Source: Bos javanicus (lineage: Eukaryota > Chordata > Mammalia > Artiodactyla > Bovidae). From it: a stretch of DNA of 64,000 nucleotides. The notes under the pieces were generated by a model that saw only the letters and a program-made list of their open reading frames with translations, did no database searches and was not told where the DNA came from. Positions 43,410 through 54,506 of the stretch are shown here, in pieces (the stretch's first letter is position 1; every line of letters begins with the position of its first letter). Made by a program: the position numbers and the translations under genes. The stretch is from contig NC_083875.1 in assembly GCF_032452875.1 (NCBI RefSeq), forward strand, positions 71,384,178 through 71,448,177. Reading direction: 5' to 3'.

Positions 43410-43756
43410 TAAGTATCTGATGGGAACTCCTTCAGCATCCTCCACCTACCTTGCAAATGGCTAGAGGTGGGCAGGGTAGAAGAAAGGAGGTAGGTGTGAG
43501 CAGGAACAGGAGTCAGTGGCCTCCTGACTGTGCACAAGTACTAGATACAGGTCCCCAGTCTCCAGACGCAGGGGTGCACAGGATGGAGGCCGTCCTGCTC
43601 TGAGCCGGAGGAGGGCAGACAGAGGAGCCCTGGCTCAGGAAGAGGCTCTCCTACTGCGAAAGCCTGCTGTGGCCACCTTCTGCCATTGTCTTTCTCTCTT
43701 TCCTGGGACTCACAAAGGAGAGCTTGAAAAATTATAATCAGCTTAGAGAAGACAAA
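43410..43756. other. Single-copy intergenic stretch
   Basis: No gene or repeat recognised; relatively GC-rich. Confidence 0.5.
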
Positions 43757-43980
43757 AGGGGTCCTTCTCTGGTGGCTCAGATGGTAAAGAATCTGCCTGT
43801 AACGCGGAAGACCCGGATTCGATACCTGGGTTGGGAAGATCCCCTGGAGAAGGGAATGGCAACCCACTCCAGTATTCTTGCCTGGGAAATCTCATGGACA
43901 AAGGAGGCTGGTGGGCTACAGTCCATGGGGTTGCAAAGAGTCAGAGATAACTGAGTGCCTAACACTTTCTTTTCACTTTC
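43757..43980 (+). mobile_element. Bov-tA SINE
   Basis: The head ccttctctggtggctcagat, B-box ggattcgatac, A unit and tail aactgagtgcctaacacttt. Confidence 0.93.
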
Positions 43981-44800
43981 TGGTGGGTTGAGGAGAAGTG
44001 GAGGGAGGAAGAGGAGAGACAGAGACAGAAAAAAAAAAAGGAAAGAGATAATGAGAAAATTCTAAGTAGAAAAACTTAACAGATTTTTCCGAGTGGTAAG
44101 CTCAAATGTGAGATGCCCTATTGCTTCAAATGGATGCATAGTAACTAGGCTTTTTGACTCTGAATTCTCACTTTATTCTTTTGCCTCATGACCTTCTATT
44201 CTCATAGCTGAGCATCATCAGGCAGTTAGCAGTAAGAAAGGTGATTTAAAAGAGAGAGAGAAGTTATATCAACAACGGAACAATTAAAGTTGAAAGGCTC
44301 TCCAAGTTTAGAAGGACAATCTGTTTGCACAGGTGAAGAGTGCAAAGAAAATTGGGGGAGCAGGCTAAGTGGGTGGCTGAGGCCCTTAAAGGGAGCTTAA
44401 AACTCTAAATAAAAAGGTAAGTAGAAGAATAAGATTTCAGGCAGTGAGATTCTGTCTGCCCTGCATGCCCACTCTCTGCGCATGCCTGTGCTCTGGGACA
44501 TCCACAGGTAAACACATATGCACTCAAAGCTTCTCCAGCATTCCTAGACCTAGGGTCTAGCTGGAGTCTAAGGACTGGAGCTCTGAGTAGGATCAAGCAG
44601 GGACAACTTTACTGCTGGGGGTCACATAAAATCCCAGGATCCTCATTCAGAAGTGAACACAAAATGTTTAAAAATGTGCCACAAGTCTTGAGGATTCTAG
44701 AAGCCTTAAAACTCTAAAATTAATGAGGGATTCAGGCCATGGGTCCTTGTGCTGTGCTACTATGATAAAATAGATCAGAGATAATAAACAGTTATGAGTC
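43981..44800. other. Single-copy stretch, purine-rich at its start
   Basis: Purine-rich 43990-44060 and a short palindrome CTAGACC/GGTCTAG at 44544-44560. No gene or repeat recognised. Confidence 0.5.
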
Positions 44801-44975
44801 TGGGACTTCCCTGGCTGTCTAGTGATTAAGACTTTACCTTCCAATTCAGGAGGTGCAGGTTCAATCCCTGGTTGGGAGTGAAGATCCCATATTTCTTGGG
44901 GCCAAAAGACCAAAACATAAAAAACAGAAGCAATATTGTAAAAAATCAGACAATGACTTTTATAATGATCCGCAT
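44801..44975 (+). mobile_element. CHR-type SINE
   Basis: gggacttccctggctgtcta head, ggttcaatccctggttggga, tail aagcaatattgtaaaaaatc ... tgatccgcatcaaa. Confidence 0.92.
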
Positions 44976-45124
44976 CAAATCATCTTGAAGAAGTAAAAGG
45001 TTATTAGCCTGGAAAAGCCAGTAAAGGGCTGGAATCTAGGGAACTGAAGTGCCACCCATACCTGTTCCCTGAGTAAAGTGTTATCCTGTACATCTCCTTC
45101 TCCTGTAAGTGTTTCTATGCTTTC

Positions 45125-45235
45125 AGACTCCAATGTACATACAGATTACTTGGGATATTGATAACAGAAAGATTCTGATTGAGTAGTTCTAGGGCAGACC
45201 TGAGATCTTGCTTTCATAGAAAGCTCCTGGACAGC
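45125..45235 (+). mobile_element. MER5-like hAT-Charlie fragment
   Basis: tacagattacttgggatatt ... gattctgattgagtagttct ... cctgagatcttgctttcata follows the MER5 pattern. Confidence 0.6.
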
Positions 45236-46223
45236 CAGTAGTCTATACAATACCTTGGCATGAATTAGAAAGACGTACCCTTTTCTGAGCAGCCTGCAAG
45301 GGCTTTTGCAAAAAGAATCCTTCTCCCATGTGAACTGGCTAGTGATAAGTAGGTTGGATTTCAGCCCCTGCACTCTTTTGAACAGTACCTTTGAACAGTG
45401 CACAATCTGCCCAACTGTACAGGGCCATCCTAAAACCTCATATGCAGCTGTCTCCTAGACTACTGCTAAGACAGCCCTGCTCATGGTCCATCAGGGATAG
45501 TCTGCTACTCTCTCTCCTTAATGGCACTACTCAGCAAGTTCATCAAGTCATACTTTCCAGCTCTTATTCTTGCATAGGACTACCTATTTTCCTTTGGAGA
45601 CTGCCAGAATGACACGTGGGAATGAACTGATTCATTCTCCTACTTAAGGAGAGTTTGGCCCTTTAAGGGTTCCTCACTCTCCAGTGCTCGCTTACTCAGC
45701 CTAGAGCCCTAAGCAGGGGTCATATCGTTGTTCCCCATTCACTGCTTCTGCTGGAGTCCTTGCATTTGAAGTTTTATACCTGATGGCATGTATTAATCCA
45801 GGATCTAAACAATCAAACTCCTGTGCCTATTTTCGTATGTGATTATTATCTAGTTTGCTCAAGTCTTTTGTTTCTCATCAACTATAACTCTTTCTTTATA
45901 GGAGATTGGACATAAAAGCAGAGAGCCAAGGACCTGAAATTTCACTAAGCTGTCTGTTTACCTTGGATGGCCGGATCCAGCGTGGTGCCGGACTCGGAAA
46001 ATTGTCCTAGTCACGCCTCTGCCCACGTTGCCTTGTCCTGTCCTATTATTGGGGAAAAGTCAAAAATATTTGTCTACCAGTGTGGCCAAATTCTTTTCTT
46101 TATAGGCTCTTAAGGTCAGGTGAGGAGAACCAAGGAACCAGTTAGGAGGGATGCCCTAGCAAAAATAATCTCAGTTGCCCTGGGCTTTATTCAAAGCGTT
46201 TGATGCTGGCTATTCACATATCT
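45236..46223. other. 1-kb single-copy stretch with a small CpG cluster
   Basis: About six CpGs lie at 45968-46030, an unusual local density for this AT-rich flank. No gene, repeat or TATA-containing promoter recognised. Confidence 0.5.
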
Positions 46224-46446
46224 GGCTTCCCTGAAGGCTTAGTGGCAAAGAATCTGCCTGCAATGCAAGAGATGTAGGAGACACAGGTTTGATTCTGGGT
46301 AGGGAAGACCCCCTGGAGATGGAAATGGTAACCCACTCTAGTATTCTTGCCTGGAGAATCCCATGGACAGAGGAGCCTAGAGGGCTACAGACTACAGGGT
46401 TGCAAAGAGTTGGACACGACTGAAGCGACTGAGCATGCACACACAC
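46224..46446 (+). mobile_element. Bov-tA SINE
   Basis: A full Bov-tA flanked by the perfect 12-bp duplication ATTCACATATCT (46212-46223 and 46447-46458). Confidence 0.95.
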
Positions 46447-46541
46447 ATTCACATATCTCCGGAAAAGAAACTTTTGGCCAAGGACAGAAAATTCTAGTTT
46501 CTCTAAGTAGCAGATAAAAGGAGCAACAAAGTAGGATCTCC

Positions 46542-46589
46542 AGGCTAGCAATTTGAAGGTTTCTATTCTATTCTTCAAATTGCTAGCCT
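46542..46589. repeat. Perfect 17-bp inverted repeat (hairpin, 14-nt loop)
   Basis: AGGCTAGCAATTTGAAG (46542-46558) and CTTCAAATTGCTAGCCT (46573-46589) are exact reverse complements around a pyrimidine-rich 14-nt loop. It is not part of a transposon I recognise. Confidence 0.97.
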
Positions 46590-46615
46590 TTGGTTAAATC
46601 TATGTGTATGTGTTA

Positions 46616-46812
46616 GTCTTCCTCGATAGCTCAGTTGGTAAAGAATCCGCCTGCAATGTAGGAGACCCCAGTTCGATTCCTGGGTCAGGAAGATCTGCTG
46701 GAGAAAGGATAGGCTCCCCACTCCAATATTCTGGCCAGGAGAATTCCATGGACTGTATAGTCCGTGGGGTCGTAAAGAGTCGGACACGAGTGAGCGACTT
46801 TCACTGGCACAT
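46616..46812 (+). mobile_element. Bov-tA SINE with intact-looking Pol III boxes
   Basis: A-box TAGCTCAGTTGG (46627-46638) and B-box AGTTCGATTCC (46670-46680) fit the type 2 Pol III promoter consensus apart from the first B-box base. The A unit and the tail tcggacacgagtgagcgact follow. CpGs are retained, so the copy is relatively young. It is the left arm of an inverted pair. Confidence 0.93.
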
Positions 46813-46945
46813 GTTAGTTGCTCAGTTGTGTCTGACTCTTTGCAACCCCATGGACTGTAGCCCACCAGGCTCCTCTATCCATTGGATCCTCCAGACAAGA
46901 ATACTGAAAAGGGTTGCCACTGAATACTCCAGGGGATCTTCAGTG
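46813..46945 (-). mobile_element. 5'-truncated Bov-tA, right arm of an inverted pair
   Basis: gttagttgctcagttgtgtc ... gggttgccactgaatactcc; the tRNA head is missing. It begins where the previous SINE's tail ends. Confidence 0.9.
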
Positions 46946-47404
46946 AAGCAACAGAACTACATAATGTGGATGATTACTTCTAGTTTTTAAATTGTAAGAA
47001 TCTATGAAGTTTGGTGGCTTTTGCTTTTTTTTTTTTCCTGTTAAAGTAAATTTATGAACTTAGAAAAAAAGTATTGCATATTAAAAGACAGTGGAATGAA
47101 TTTATAATATGTAGAGGTGCAGCTTTCCTAGGGCCCTGTCTGCCAGGTGGCCTCATCCCTTTACCAAAGCTTCGCTCTGTTGGAGTGCCTCTCCATCTAG
47201 CTCCCTCAGCTTCCTGTACTTGGTCCCTCCATGTCCTTTTTAGACTTCTGTTTGGGGAGAGCCACCCCAAGCTACTTCTACTCCTTTACTAAACTTCAAA
47301 ATTACCCATTCTGAGAGTTCCACAGGCTTCCTGCCGGGATCATGACTTACATAGACCCCATTTGTTAAAAAGAGTCATTGAGAGCTGCCAACTTCTGCGG
47401 TGGT
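46946..47404. other. Single-copy intergenic stretch
   Basis: A T run at about 47026-47037. No gene or repeat recognised. Confidence 0.5.
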
Positions 47405-47449
47405 GGAGGTTTAGTCGCTAAGTCAGGTCTGACTCTTTGCGACCCCATG
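47405..47449 (-). mobile_element. Short Bov-A/BovB 3' terminal scrap
   Basis: About 40 bp of tail sequence (agtcgctaagtcaggtctga, tttgcgaccccatg) only, lying 35 bp before the next Bov-tA in the same orientation. Confidence 0.75.
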
Positions 47450-47483
47450 TCCTCCCTTCCCCCCTTCTCCCCTCCTACAAGTA

Positions 47484-47697
47484 GGTGTGTGCTTAGTTGC
47501 TAAGTCGTGTCCAACTCTTTTGTAGCCCCATGGACTGCAGCTCCCCAGGCTCCTCTGTCCATGGGATTTCCCAGGCAAGAATACTGGAGTGGGTTGCCAT
47601 TTCCTTCTCCAGGGTTTCTTCTAGACCCAGGGATCAAACCCTTGTCTCCTGCACTGGCAGGTGGATTCTTTACCGTTGAGCCACCTGGGAAGCCCCT
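47484..47697 (-). mobile_element. Bov-tA SINE
   Basis: A full reverse Bov-tA ending gagccacctgggaagcccc. Confidence 0.93.
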
Positions 47698-47729
47698 TTG
47701 ACGCAAACCCCCAACATAATCTGTAGCCA

Positions 47730-48190
47730 TTATTTATTCCTCACGCCCATCCCGACTGCCATCCAGTATCTCCCTGATCACCATGCTCTGCTATTTTCCC
47801 TCTTTGTCACTTTAATTCAGCCACAGAAGCCTCCTAGTTTTTCCACAGACTGCTAGACATTTTCCTGCTTAAAGCCTCATTTGGTTCTTTCTCTTATCTG
47901 GATCACTCTTCTCCAAGATGGTTTCTTGGCAAAACTGCCCATCCAAACCCAACGTTCTCATTTATCTTGCTCAACAGTCTCTCTCTCTCTTTTTTTTTCA
48001 TAGCGACAACTATCTTTGAATATGCCATATGGTTTATTTATATATAGTGCTTATTGTTCATTGTTTGTACCATCGCCATTGCCCTGCCCAAGGCTAGTAG
48101 ACTTTGTTTATTCACTGATGTATCCTAAACATCTAGAACATGTCTGAGACATCTTAGTGACTCAATACATATTTGTTAATTGAATGAACC
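47730..48190 (+). repeat. L2 LINE 3' end
   Basis: The pattern ... tgccctgcccaaggctagta, gactttgtttattcactgat, gtatcctaaacatctagaac and ...atacatatttgttaattgaa matches the L2 3' consensus. Old and degenerate. Confidence 0.68.
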
Positions 48191-48233
48191 TTTATTTTTA
48201 AAATTCCTGTAATTGAGCAAAAAGTAGATGCAA

Positions 48234-48466
48234 TTGAAATATGTATAATATCATATATGAAACGAGTTGCCAGTCCATGTTCGATGCACAATACTGGATG
48301 CTTGGGGCTGGTGCACTGGGATGACCCAGAGGGATGGTATGGGGAGGGAGCAGGGAAGAGGGTTCAGGATGGGGAACACATGTATACCTGTGACAGATTC
48401 ATTTTGATATATGGCAAAACGAATACAATATTATAAAGTTAAATAAAATAAAATTTAAAAAAAGAA
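48234..48466 (+). mobile_element. Ruminant L1 3' end, short insertion
   Basis: A 233-bp L1_BT tail (gggatgacccagagggatgg ... atacctgtgacagattcatt ... A-rich end). Flanked by the perfect 15-bp duplication AAAAAGTAGATGCAA (48219-48233 and 48467-48481). Confidence 0.95.
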
Positions 48467-48481
48467 AAAAAGTAGATGCAA

Positions 48482-50077
48482 AATAACATATAAATATAAA
48501 TAGGTATCATGAATACATGTGTATCTACTACTCAGCTCAATTTAAAAAATGACATAACCTTTACCTTTGAAATCTTTCTGTGCACCTCCCTGCATCGTTT
48601 CCTGTCTTCTCACCACTCAGAGGGGAATCCTGCCATTTTTTACCTTATCATTCCTTTGCTTGTCATCATAGTTTCACCAAATATGTTAGCATCTGTAAAC
48701 AACATTTTGTTCAGATTTATGTTTATTTGATGTATATATATTATATATACTTATCATTGATGGCTCAGATGGTAAAGAATCTGACTGCAATGCAGGAGAC
48801 CCAGGTTTGATTCCTGGGTCAGGAAGATCCCCTGGAGAAGGAAATGGCAACCCATTCCAGTATTCTTGCCTGGAGAATTCCATGGACAGAGGAGCCTGGC
48901 GGGCTACAGTCCAAGGGGTAGAAAAGAGTCAGACATGTCTGAGTGACTAACACTTTCACTTTTTTATTCATACTATTACAAAATGCCATAGGCATTCTTT
49001 TTTTTTTTTTTACTTGTTTCATTAATGTTGATTTCTCTATTTTTTAAAATTATGGTAAAAACACTGACATGAAACCTAGTCTCTTAATAGATTTTAAATG
49101 TGCAATATAATATGATTAACCACAAGCAAATGTTGCACAGCAGATCTCTAGAACTCATCCATCTTGTATAGCTGAACTTTACTTGCCTTTCTTGGTTAAC
49201 ATTATGTTCTTAAAGTTCAACTTTGGTTTTGGCATATAACTGTAATTCACTCGCTTCTCTGCTACAAAGTACTTCACTATAAGACAATGCCATAATGTTT
49301 CAATAATAATACTGTTGATGAAGACTTGTGCCCTTTCCACTGGTTTTTTCTTTTTTGCTATTGCAGAAATGCTACTCTGTCATCCTTTCATCTGTGTCCC
49401 CAGAGCTTGTGTGCAAGAGTCTCTCTAGCATAACAGACCTAGGAGTAAAATTGCTGAGTCATATGGTTTGTACATCTTTAGCATTACTGAGGATGTCTAG
49501 TTGTTTTTCAAAGTAACTGTACCAATTTGTCCAACTCCCAGTGTTCTGGTTGCTCACATCTTTGTAGAAACTTGATGTTGAAAGAATTTAAAATTTTTGC
49601 TAGTCTAATAGGTGAGAAATCTCTTATTACAGTTTAAATTTTCATTTCTCACTGATTATTTTCCCATGTTTATTGGCTACTTGGCTTTTCTTTTCTATGA
49701 CATGTCTGTTTGAATCTTTTGCCCATTTTTTGGATGATTTATGTTTTCCATAGTATGTATAAATTCTTTAAATATTCTTTATATATATATGTACTATATA
49801 TAATATCTTTTCTCAATTTGTGGTTTAAATGATATCCTTTAATTAATTTAAGCTCTTAATTTTACTGTAGTTTTTTATAGTTTATAGCTTTGTTTCTTGT
49901 TTAAGAAATCCTTTTGTATCCCTACATCATAAATATACTCTCTTACATAGGCCTCTGAAAGTGTTATAGTTTTGTCCTTCGCATTGAAGTCTTGAACCTA
50001 CATGGAATTGATTTTTGTGAATTCAGTGAGATAGAGGTCGAATTTCAGTTTTTCTATATGGTATCTAATTTCCCCAG
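48482..50077 (-). mobile_element. Old L1M LINE, antisense, with a Bov-tA insertion
   Basis: L1M 3' text: tgtgcaatataatatgatta, tcttgtatagctgaacttta, ttgctgagtcatatggtttg, cttttgcccattttttggat. Frames lost. Confidence 0.7.
48757..48960 (+). mobile_element. Bov-tA SINE inside L1M
   Basis: tggctcagatggtaaagaat head, B-box ggtttgattcc, A unit and the tail tctgagtgactaacactttc. Confidence 0.93.
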
Positions 50078-50290
50078 CAGACTCATTGGAAAAGACCCTG
50101 ATGCTGGGAAAGATTGAGGGCAGGAGGAGAAGGGGGCGACAGAGGGGGAGATAGTTGGATGGCATCACGGACTCAGTGGACATGAATCTAAGCAAACTCC
50201 TGCAAATAGTGAAGGACAGGGAAGCTTGACATGCTGCAGTCCGTGGGTTCACAAAAAGCTGGACACGACTGAGTGACTGAAAGAGAGAAC
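50078..50290 (+). mobile_element. BovB 3' end fragment
   Basis: cagactcattggaaaagacc ... gaaagattgagggcaggagg ... gctggacacgactgagtgac. Confidence 0.92.
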
Positions 50291-50354
50291 GGAGCCCAAA
50301 GCTAAGTTTGCCCCTTCACTATTTTGATTCTGGGTCATAATAGGTGTGCAAAGA

Positions 50355-50860
50355 CTAATTCTTATTTTCAATTGAAGTTTAGTTGATTCACAATGTTTTC
50401 ATTGAATAGAGAAGTGATTCAGTTATATACACACACGCACATATTCATATTCTTTTTCAAATTCTTTTACATTATTGGTTATTACAGGATTTTGAATATA
50501 GTTTCCTGTGTATATAGTACATCCTTGTTGTTTATCTATTTTATTATAATGGTGTACATCTGTTAACCCCAATTTCCAATTTAATCCCCCTCCCCTTTTC
50601 CCTTGGGCTTTCCAGGTGGCACTAGTGTTAAAAGAATCTACCTGCCAATGCAAGAGACACAGGAGACAAAAGTTCTATCCTTGGGTCAGGAAGATCCCCT
50701 GGAGTAGGAGAAGGCAATTTGCTCCTATGTTCTTGCCTGGGAAATTCCATGGTCAGAGGAGCCCGGCGGGCTACAGTCCACGGGGCCGCAGAGTCGGATG
50801 TGACTGAGCACACAGCTTTTCCCTTGGGTAACCCTAAGTTTGTTTTCTATGTGCATAGAC
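50355..50860 (-). mobile_element. Ruminant L1 3' region, antisense, hosting a Bov-tA
   Basis: tgaagtttagttgattcaca ... ttacattattggttattaca ... ccttgggtaaccctaagttt. Diverged. Confidence 0.82.
50608..50815 (+). mobile_element. Bov-tA SINE
   Basis: A full Bov-tA flanked by the perfect 13-bp duplication CTTTTCCCTTGGG (50595-50607 and 50816-50828) from the host L1. Confidence 0.95.
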
Positions 50861-52890
50861 TAATTTCTTGATTGTTAATGAAGATTTTATTGCCCTCTTT
50901 TTCATTCACGTGAAATGAGCAGGACCCTGCATGGTGAGGGAACTGAACTCTGAACTCTGATGATCTAGGTCTTCTGGGCCAGAGCACTTCCCACTTTCTG
51001 AGGCTGACTGTCTTTAATCTGATACGCATGCCAGAGTGCGCCTCAAGTGATGGCAGAACCAGAGACATAAAGGTCTGAGCTGATTTTGACCCCAAGGAGA
51101 CAACAACCAAAATGTTCTCTGGGAGCAGCTGCTGTAGTGAGCTAGTTCATTTAGAGATTCATGCATGGCTGACCTGAACACCTGTACTCTAGTGTGTTAG
51201 AAGAAAGTAAAAGGATGGCGGTGGTTTATGCATATCAGTGCTTCCACTGGCAAAGGCCTGCTGGGTAGCTTGACTTAAATTTACCAGAGGAAGGTAGGAC
51301 TTTCTCTGATGATCAGCCTCTCTGGTAGGGCTTCCTGGGTCCCCTCCTCATTTTCTCTTATTGGAAATGCAGCTCTGGGAAGGAGGTGTCTCTAAGGAAA
51401 TAATCAGAGCTGTTGTTATGCAGCTTATAGGTTCCAACTCATGGTTTTAACCAATAGCGTACTATTCCTAGTAATTTCTCTGTTTGGGCTTGTCTTCATT
51501 CTTGTTAAAGTCTTCCTTTCCCATGTTCCTTTGAAAAAGGGTTTATATGTACCGTGGCTTATGCTTTCAATGTCCCAGGTCTGCTGGGCAAATAAGACAC
51601 TCTATCTCAATGCGTCCACTTGGAGAAAGATTTTATTAGGTAAATACAGTATTAAGTCACCTTTTCATCAGAATGCATACAAAGATGTTTGGCCTTTTGT
51701 CATTTTTCCTTCCTTGCCAAAGGAAATGATCCACTTACCTCCCTGAATTGTTCTTCGTGTGGGTTCATAGGAGGCAGATGTCCTTAGGGGGAGGAGATGT
51801 GTCATCTACTCAGAAGAAACTTTCAGGGTTGAGGCTTCTGGTTTTAATCTTGTTGGCTGGAGCAGGCAGCATTTCTTTGGCTGTAAAACTGGGTACATTT
51901 AGAGACATAAACCCGGGGAAGAATTGAATCAGTGCCCTCGTGCTTGATACACAGAGTTTGCTTCTGAAGTGAGATAGTCACCGTAAGAAAGAAAGAAAGA
52001 AAGAAAGAAAAATCTCAGATTCCAGTGTAGGTAATGAACGGGCAACCACATGAATATATCAAAGAGGTAGTTATTGCTCAGTCTTTTCTCAGTCTTTACC
52101 AGAGACTAAGGCTGTGTGTTTTGATTATTTTTCCCCTTTAAACTTCTCTGGAAGTTCATTTAACATGATTTCCCTTAAATAAGAATATCATGGAAGTAAA
52201 GAATCAGATAGCAACATGACACAATTTTCTTCTGACTTTTGAAGCCTCTTGGGGCAGGCTCGGGCCCTGGCCACTCAGGTCAAGGTGAAATGGGGGAAAG
52301 AGGAAAGAAAGCAAGTTCTGGCTCTTGCTGCTTGTGCATGGAGACAGCAGAGCAGATGGGGAAAGGCAGAGTCCCTTCTGAAGGTATGAGCTGACCCAGA
52401 AGACCTGTATGAAGTCTTGTGGCTTGTTATGTTTCCGAAGTGCTCTCAGAGCCAAGAGAACAGTAGTTTGAAAGAAAAGGAGAGTGGTTAGGAACTGTGC
52501 GCCCAAGAGGGACCATGTTAACTTCGGTGGTCCTTCTTCCCACCCAGGGAACACACACACCTTTTGCCTTGGGTAACCACGAGTTTGTATTCTATGTGCA
52601 GTTGGCTGCCCCATCTGGTGGGCTTTGCAGTAGGCAGTGGGGGGGATGTTTTGTTAATGGAATTCAGCCTAAAGCCTGACCACTGTTTCTCCCAAGGGTA
52701 AAAGAACTCTCAAGAACACCCATAAGTTCCAACAGGCAAGCCTTCAGCACATTCAGTTTGTTTACCTTGGTTGCTCTTCTCACTAAATGTTGCACCATTG
52801 TTATTTTTTCAAAAGGGCAACCGTGAATAATCCTTGCCTCCTTGAACCAAGCCAAGGGATGGTATTATTGAGAGCAGGTGATTGTTTAGA
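50861..52890. other. 2-kb stretch with almost no recognised repeat
   Basis: The longest repeat-poor block beyond the gene. It contains (GAAA)6 at 51983-52011, a 40-bp match to the 50816 L1 segment at 52560, and a 101-codon ORF (51441-51746 +) without a recognisable domain. No gene is supported. Confidence 0.55.
51983..52011. repeat. (GAAA)n microsatellite
   Basis: About six GAAA units. Confidence 0.95.
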
Positions 52891-53192
52891 CAGGAATCAG
52901 CAGAGTTCTCTCTGGAATGGACTGGACAGTAAATATTTTGGGCCTTCTGAGCCATATGGTGTCTTGCAACTCATCAAATAATTCAATTTGAAGTGAGAAA
53001 GCAGTCAATGTGGCTTTGTTCCAGTAAAACCTTAATATTTGAACTTCACATACATTTTATATGTACTTATACTGTGTTCTTCTTTTGATATTTTTCAGCT
53101 ATCTAAAACCAGTTAAACCATTCTTAGCCTAAAGATCATGCACATGGCAGGCTGGATTTGCCTCCATGGTCCATGTAGGTTGTCGACTCCTG
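52891..53192. mobile_element. hAT-like non-autonomous DNA transposon remnant
   Basis: It follows the old MER pattern: ggacagtaaatattttgggc, ctgagccatatggtgtcttg, gtggctttgttccagtaaaa, and end ...ttgtcgactcctg. Ends caggaatc and gactcctg are weak inverted repeats. Family not assigned. Confidence 0.62.
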
Positions 53193-53239
53193 GTCTAAAG
53201 TAATGAAAATCAATATTTTGGAGTAAAAAAAGTGCTTTA

Positions 53240-53580
53240 TTTATTTTTTAAATTTACTCAGTTGAATTTTATTAATTACTTATTTTTGACTGTGCTGGAT
53301 TTTCATTGCTCTACATGGTCTTTCTCTAGTTGTGGTGAACGGGTGCTACTCTTCATTGCAGTGGGCAGGCTTTTCATTGCAGTGGCTTCTCTTGTGGAGC
53401 AAGAGCTCTAGGCATGCAGGCTTCAGTAATTGTGGCTTGCAGGCTTATTGAGCAGAGGCTCAACAGTTAAGATATATGGGCTGAATTAATCTTTGACACG
53501 TGGAATCTTTCTGGACCAGGGATCAAACTTGTGTCCCCTACATTGGCAGGTGGATTCCTATTCACTGTACCAGCTGTTCA
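53240..53580 (-). mobile_element. ART2/CHR-type long-body SINE
   Basis: Reverse long body: gtgctggattttcattgctc, ttgcagtggcttctcttgtg, gcttcagtaattgtggcttg, ggaccagggatcaaacttgt. Confidence 0.85.
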
Positions 53581-53850
53581 AATGGTCAACTGTATTGAAT
53601 TATACTTTGCATACAATAAGAAGTACCCATTAAAAATTTTAGTAGACTAATTTTTAGAGCAGTTTTAAATTCACAGCCAAATTGCGTGTGAAGTACAGAG
53701 TTCTTATATACCCCTTGTCCACACTCATGCATAGCCTCTTCCACTGTGAACATCCCCCACCAGAGTGTGCATGTTACAATCAATGAACCTCCATTGACAT
53801 ATCACTGTTACTCAATGTCCATACTTTATGTTAGGATCAACTCTTGGTGA

Positions 53851-54062
53851 GGGTTTCTCTGGTGGCTCAGAAACTAAAGCGTCTGCTTGTAATGTGGGAG
53901 GCCTGGGTTTGATCCTTGGGTCGGGAAGATCCCCTGGAGAAGGAAATGGCAACCCACTCCAGTACTCTTGCCTGGAAAATCCCATGGACAGAGGAGCCTG
54001 GTAGGCTACAGTCCATAGGGTTTCAAAGAGCTGAACATGACTGAGCGACTTCTCTTTTTTTT
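53851..54062 (+). mobile_element. Bov-tA SINE
   Basis: A full Bov-tA with a short T-rich end, flanked by TCTTGGTGA (53842-53850 and 54063-54071) from the L1M. Confidence 0.93.
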
Positions 54063-54230
54063 TCTTGGTGATGGACATTCTATTGGTTTGGGCAAATGTA
54101 TAATGACATGTAACTACCATTATGGCAGCATACAGAGTAGCTTCATTGCCCTAAAAATCTTCTGGCTCCACTTATTCATCCATCCTCCCCATTAAAAGTA
54201 CCAATTTAAAATTTACAGTTCAATGATGCA

Positions 54231-54392
54231 TCTTCGCTCAGTCATATCCAATTCTTTGTGACCCCATGAACTGTAGCCCACCAGGTTCCTCTGTCTGTAG
54301 AATTCTCCAGGTAAGAATACTAGAGTGGGTAGCCATTTCTTTCTCCAGGGGATATTCCCAAGCCAGGGACTGAACCTGGTTCTCCTGCAATT
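54231..54392 (-). mobile_element. Bov-tA SINE, 5'-truncated
   Basis: cgctcagtcatatccaattc ... ccagggactgaacctggttc; the tRNA head is partly missing. Confidence 0.88.
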
Positions 54393-54506
54393 CAGTAAGT
54401 ATTGACAATTAATCCAATCATGTAACCAGACTGCTACAATATAGACCTTTCTAAAGCCTCACGAAGTTCCCTTGTGCTCCTTCTTAGCCACTCTACCATC
54501 ACCTCT

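Noticed and set aside
51441..51746. 101-codon ORF with a hydrophobic start in repeat-poor DNA
   Set aside because: Looks superficially like a signal-anchor peptide, but it is a single ORF in T-rich sequence without a match I recognise; chance is sufficient.
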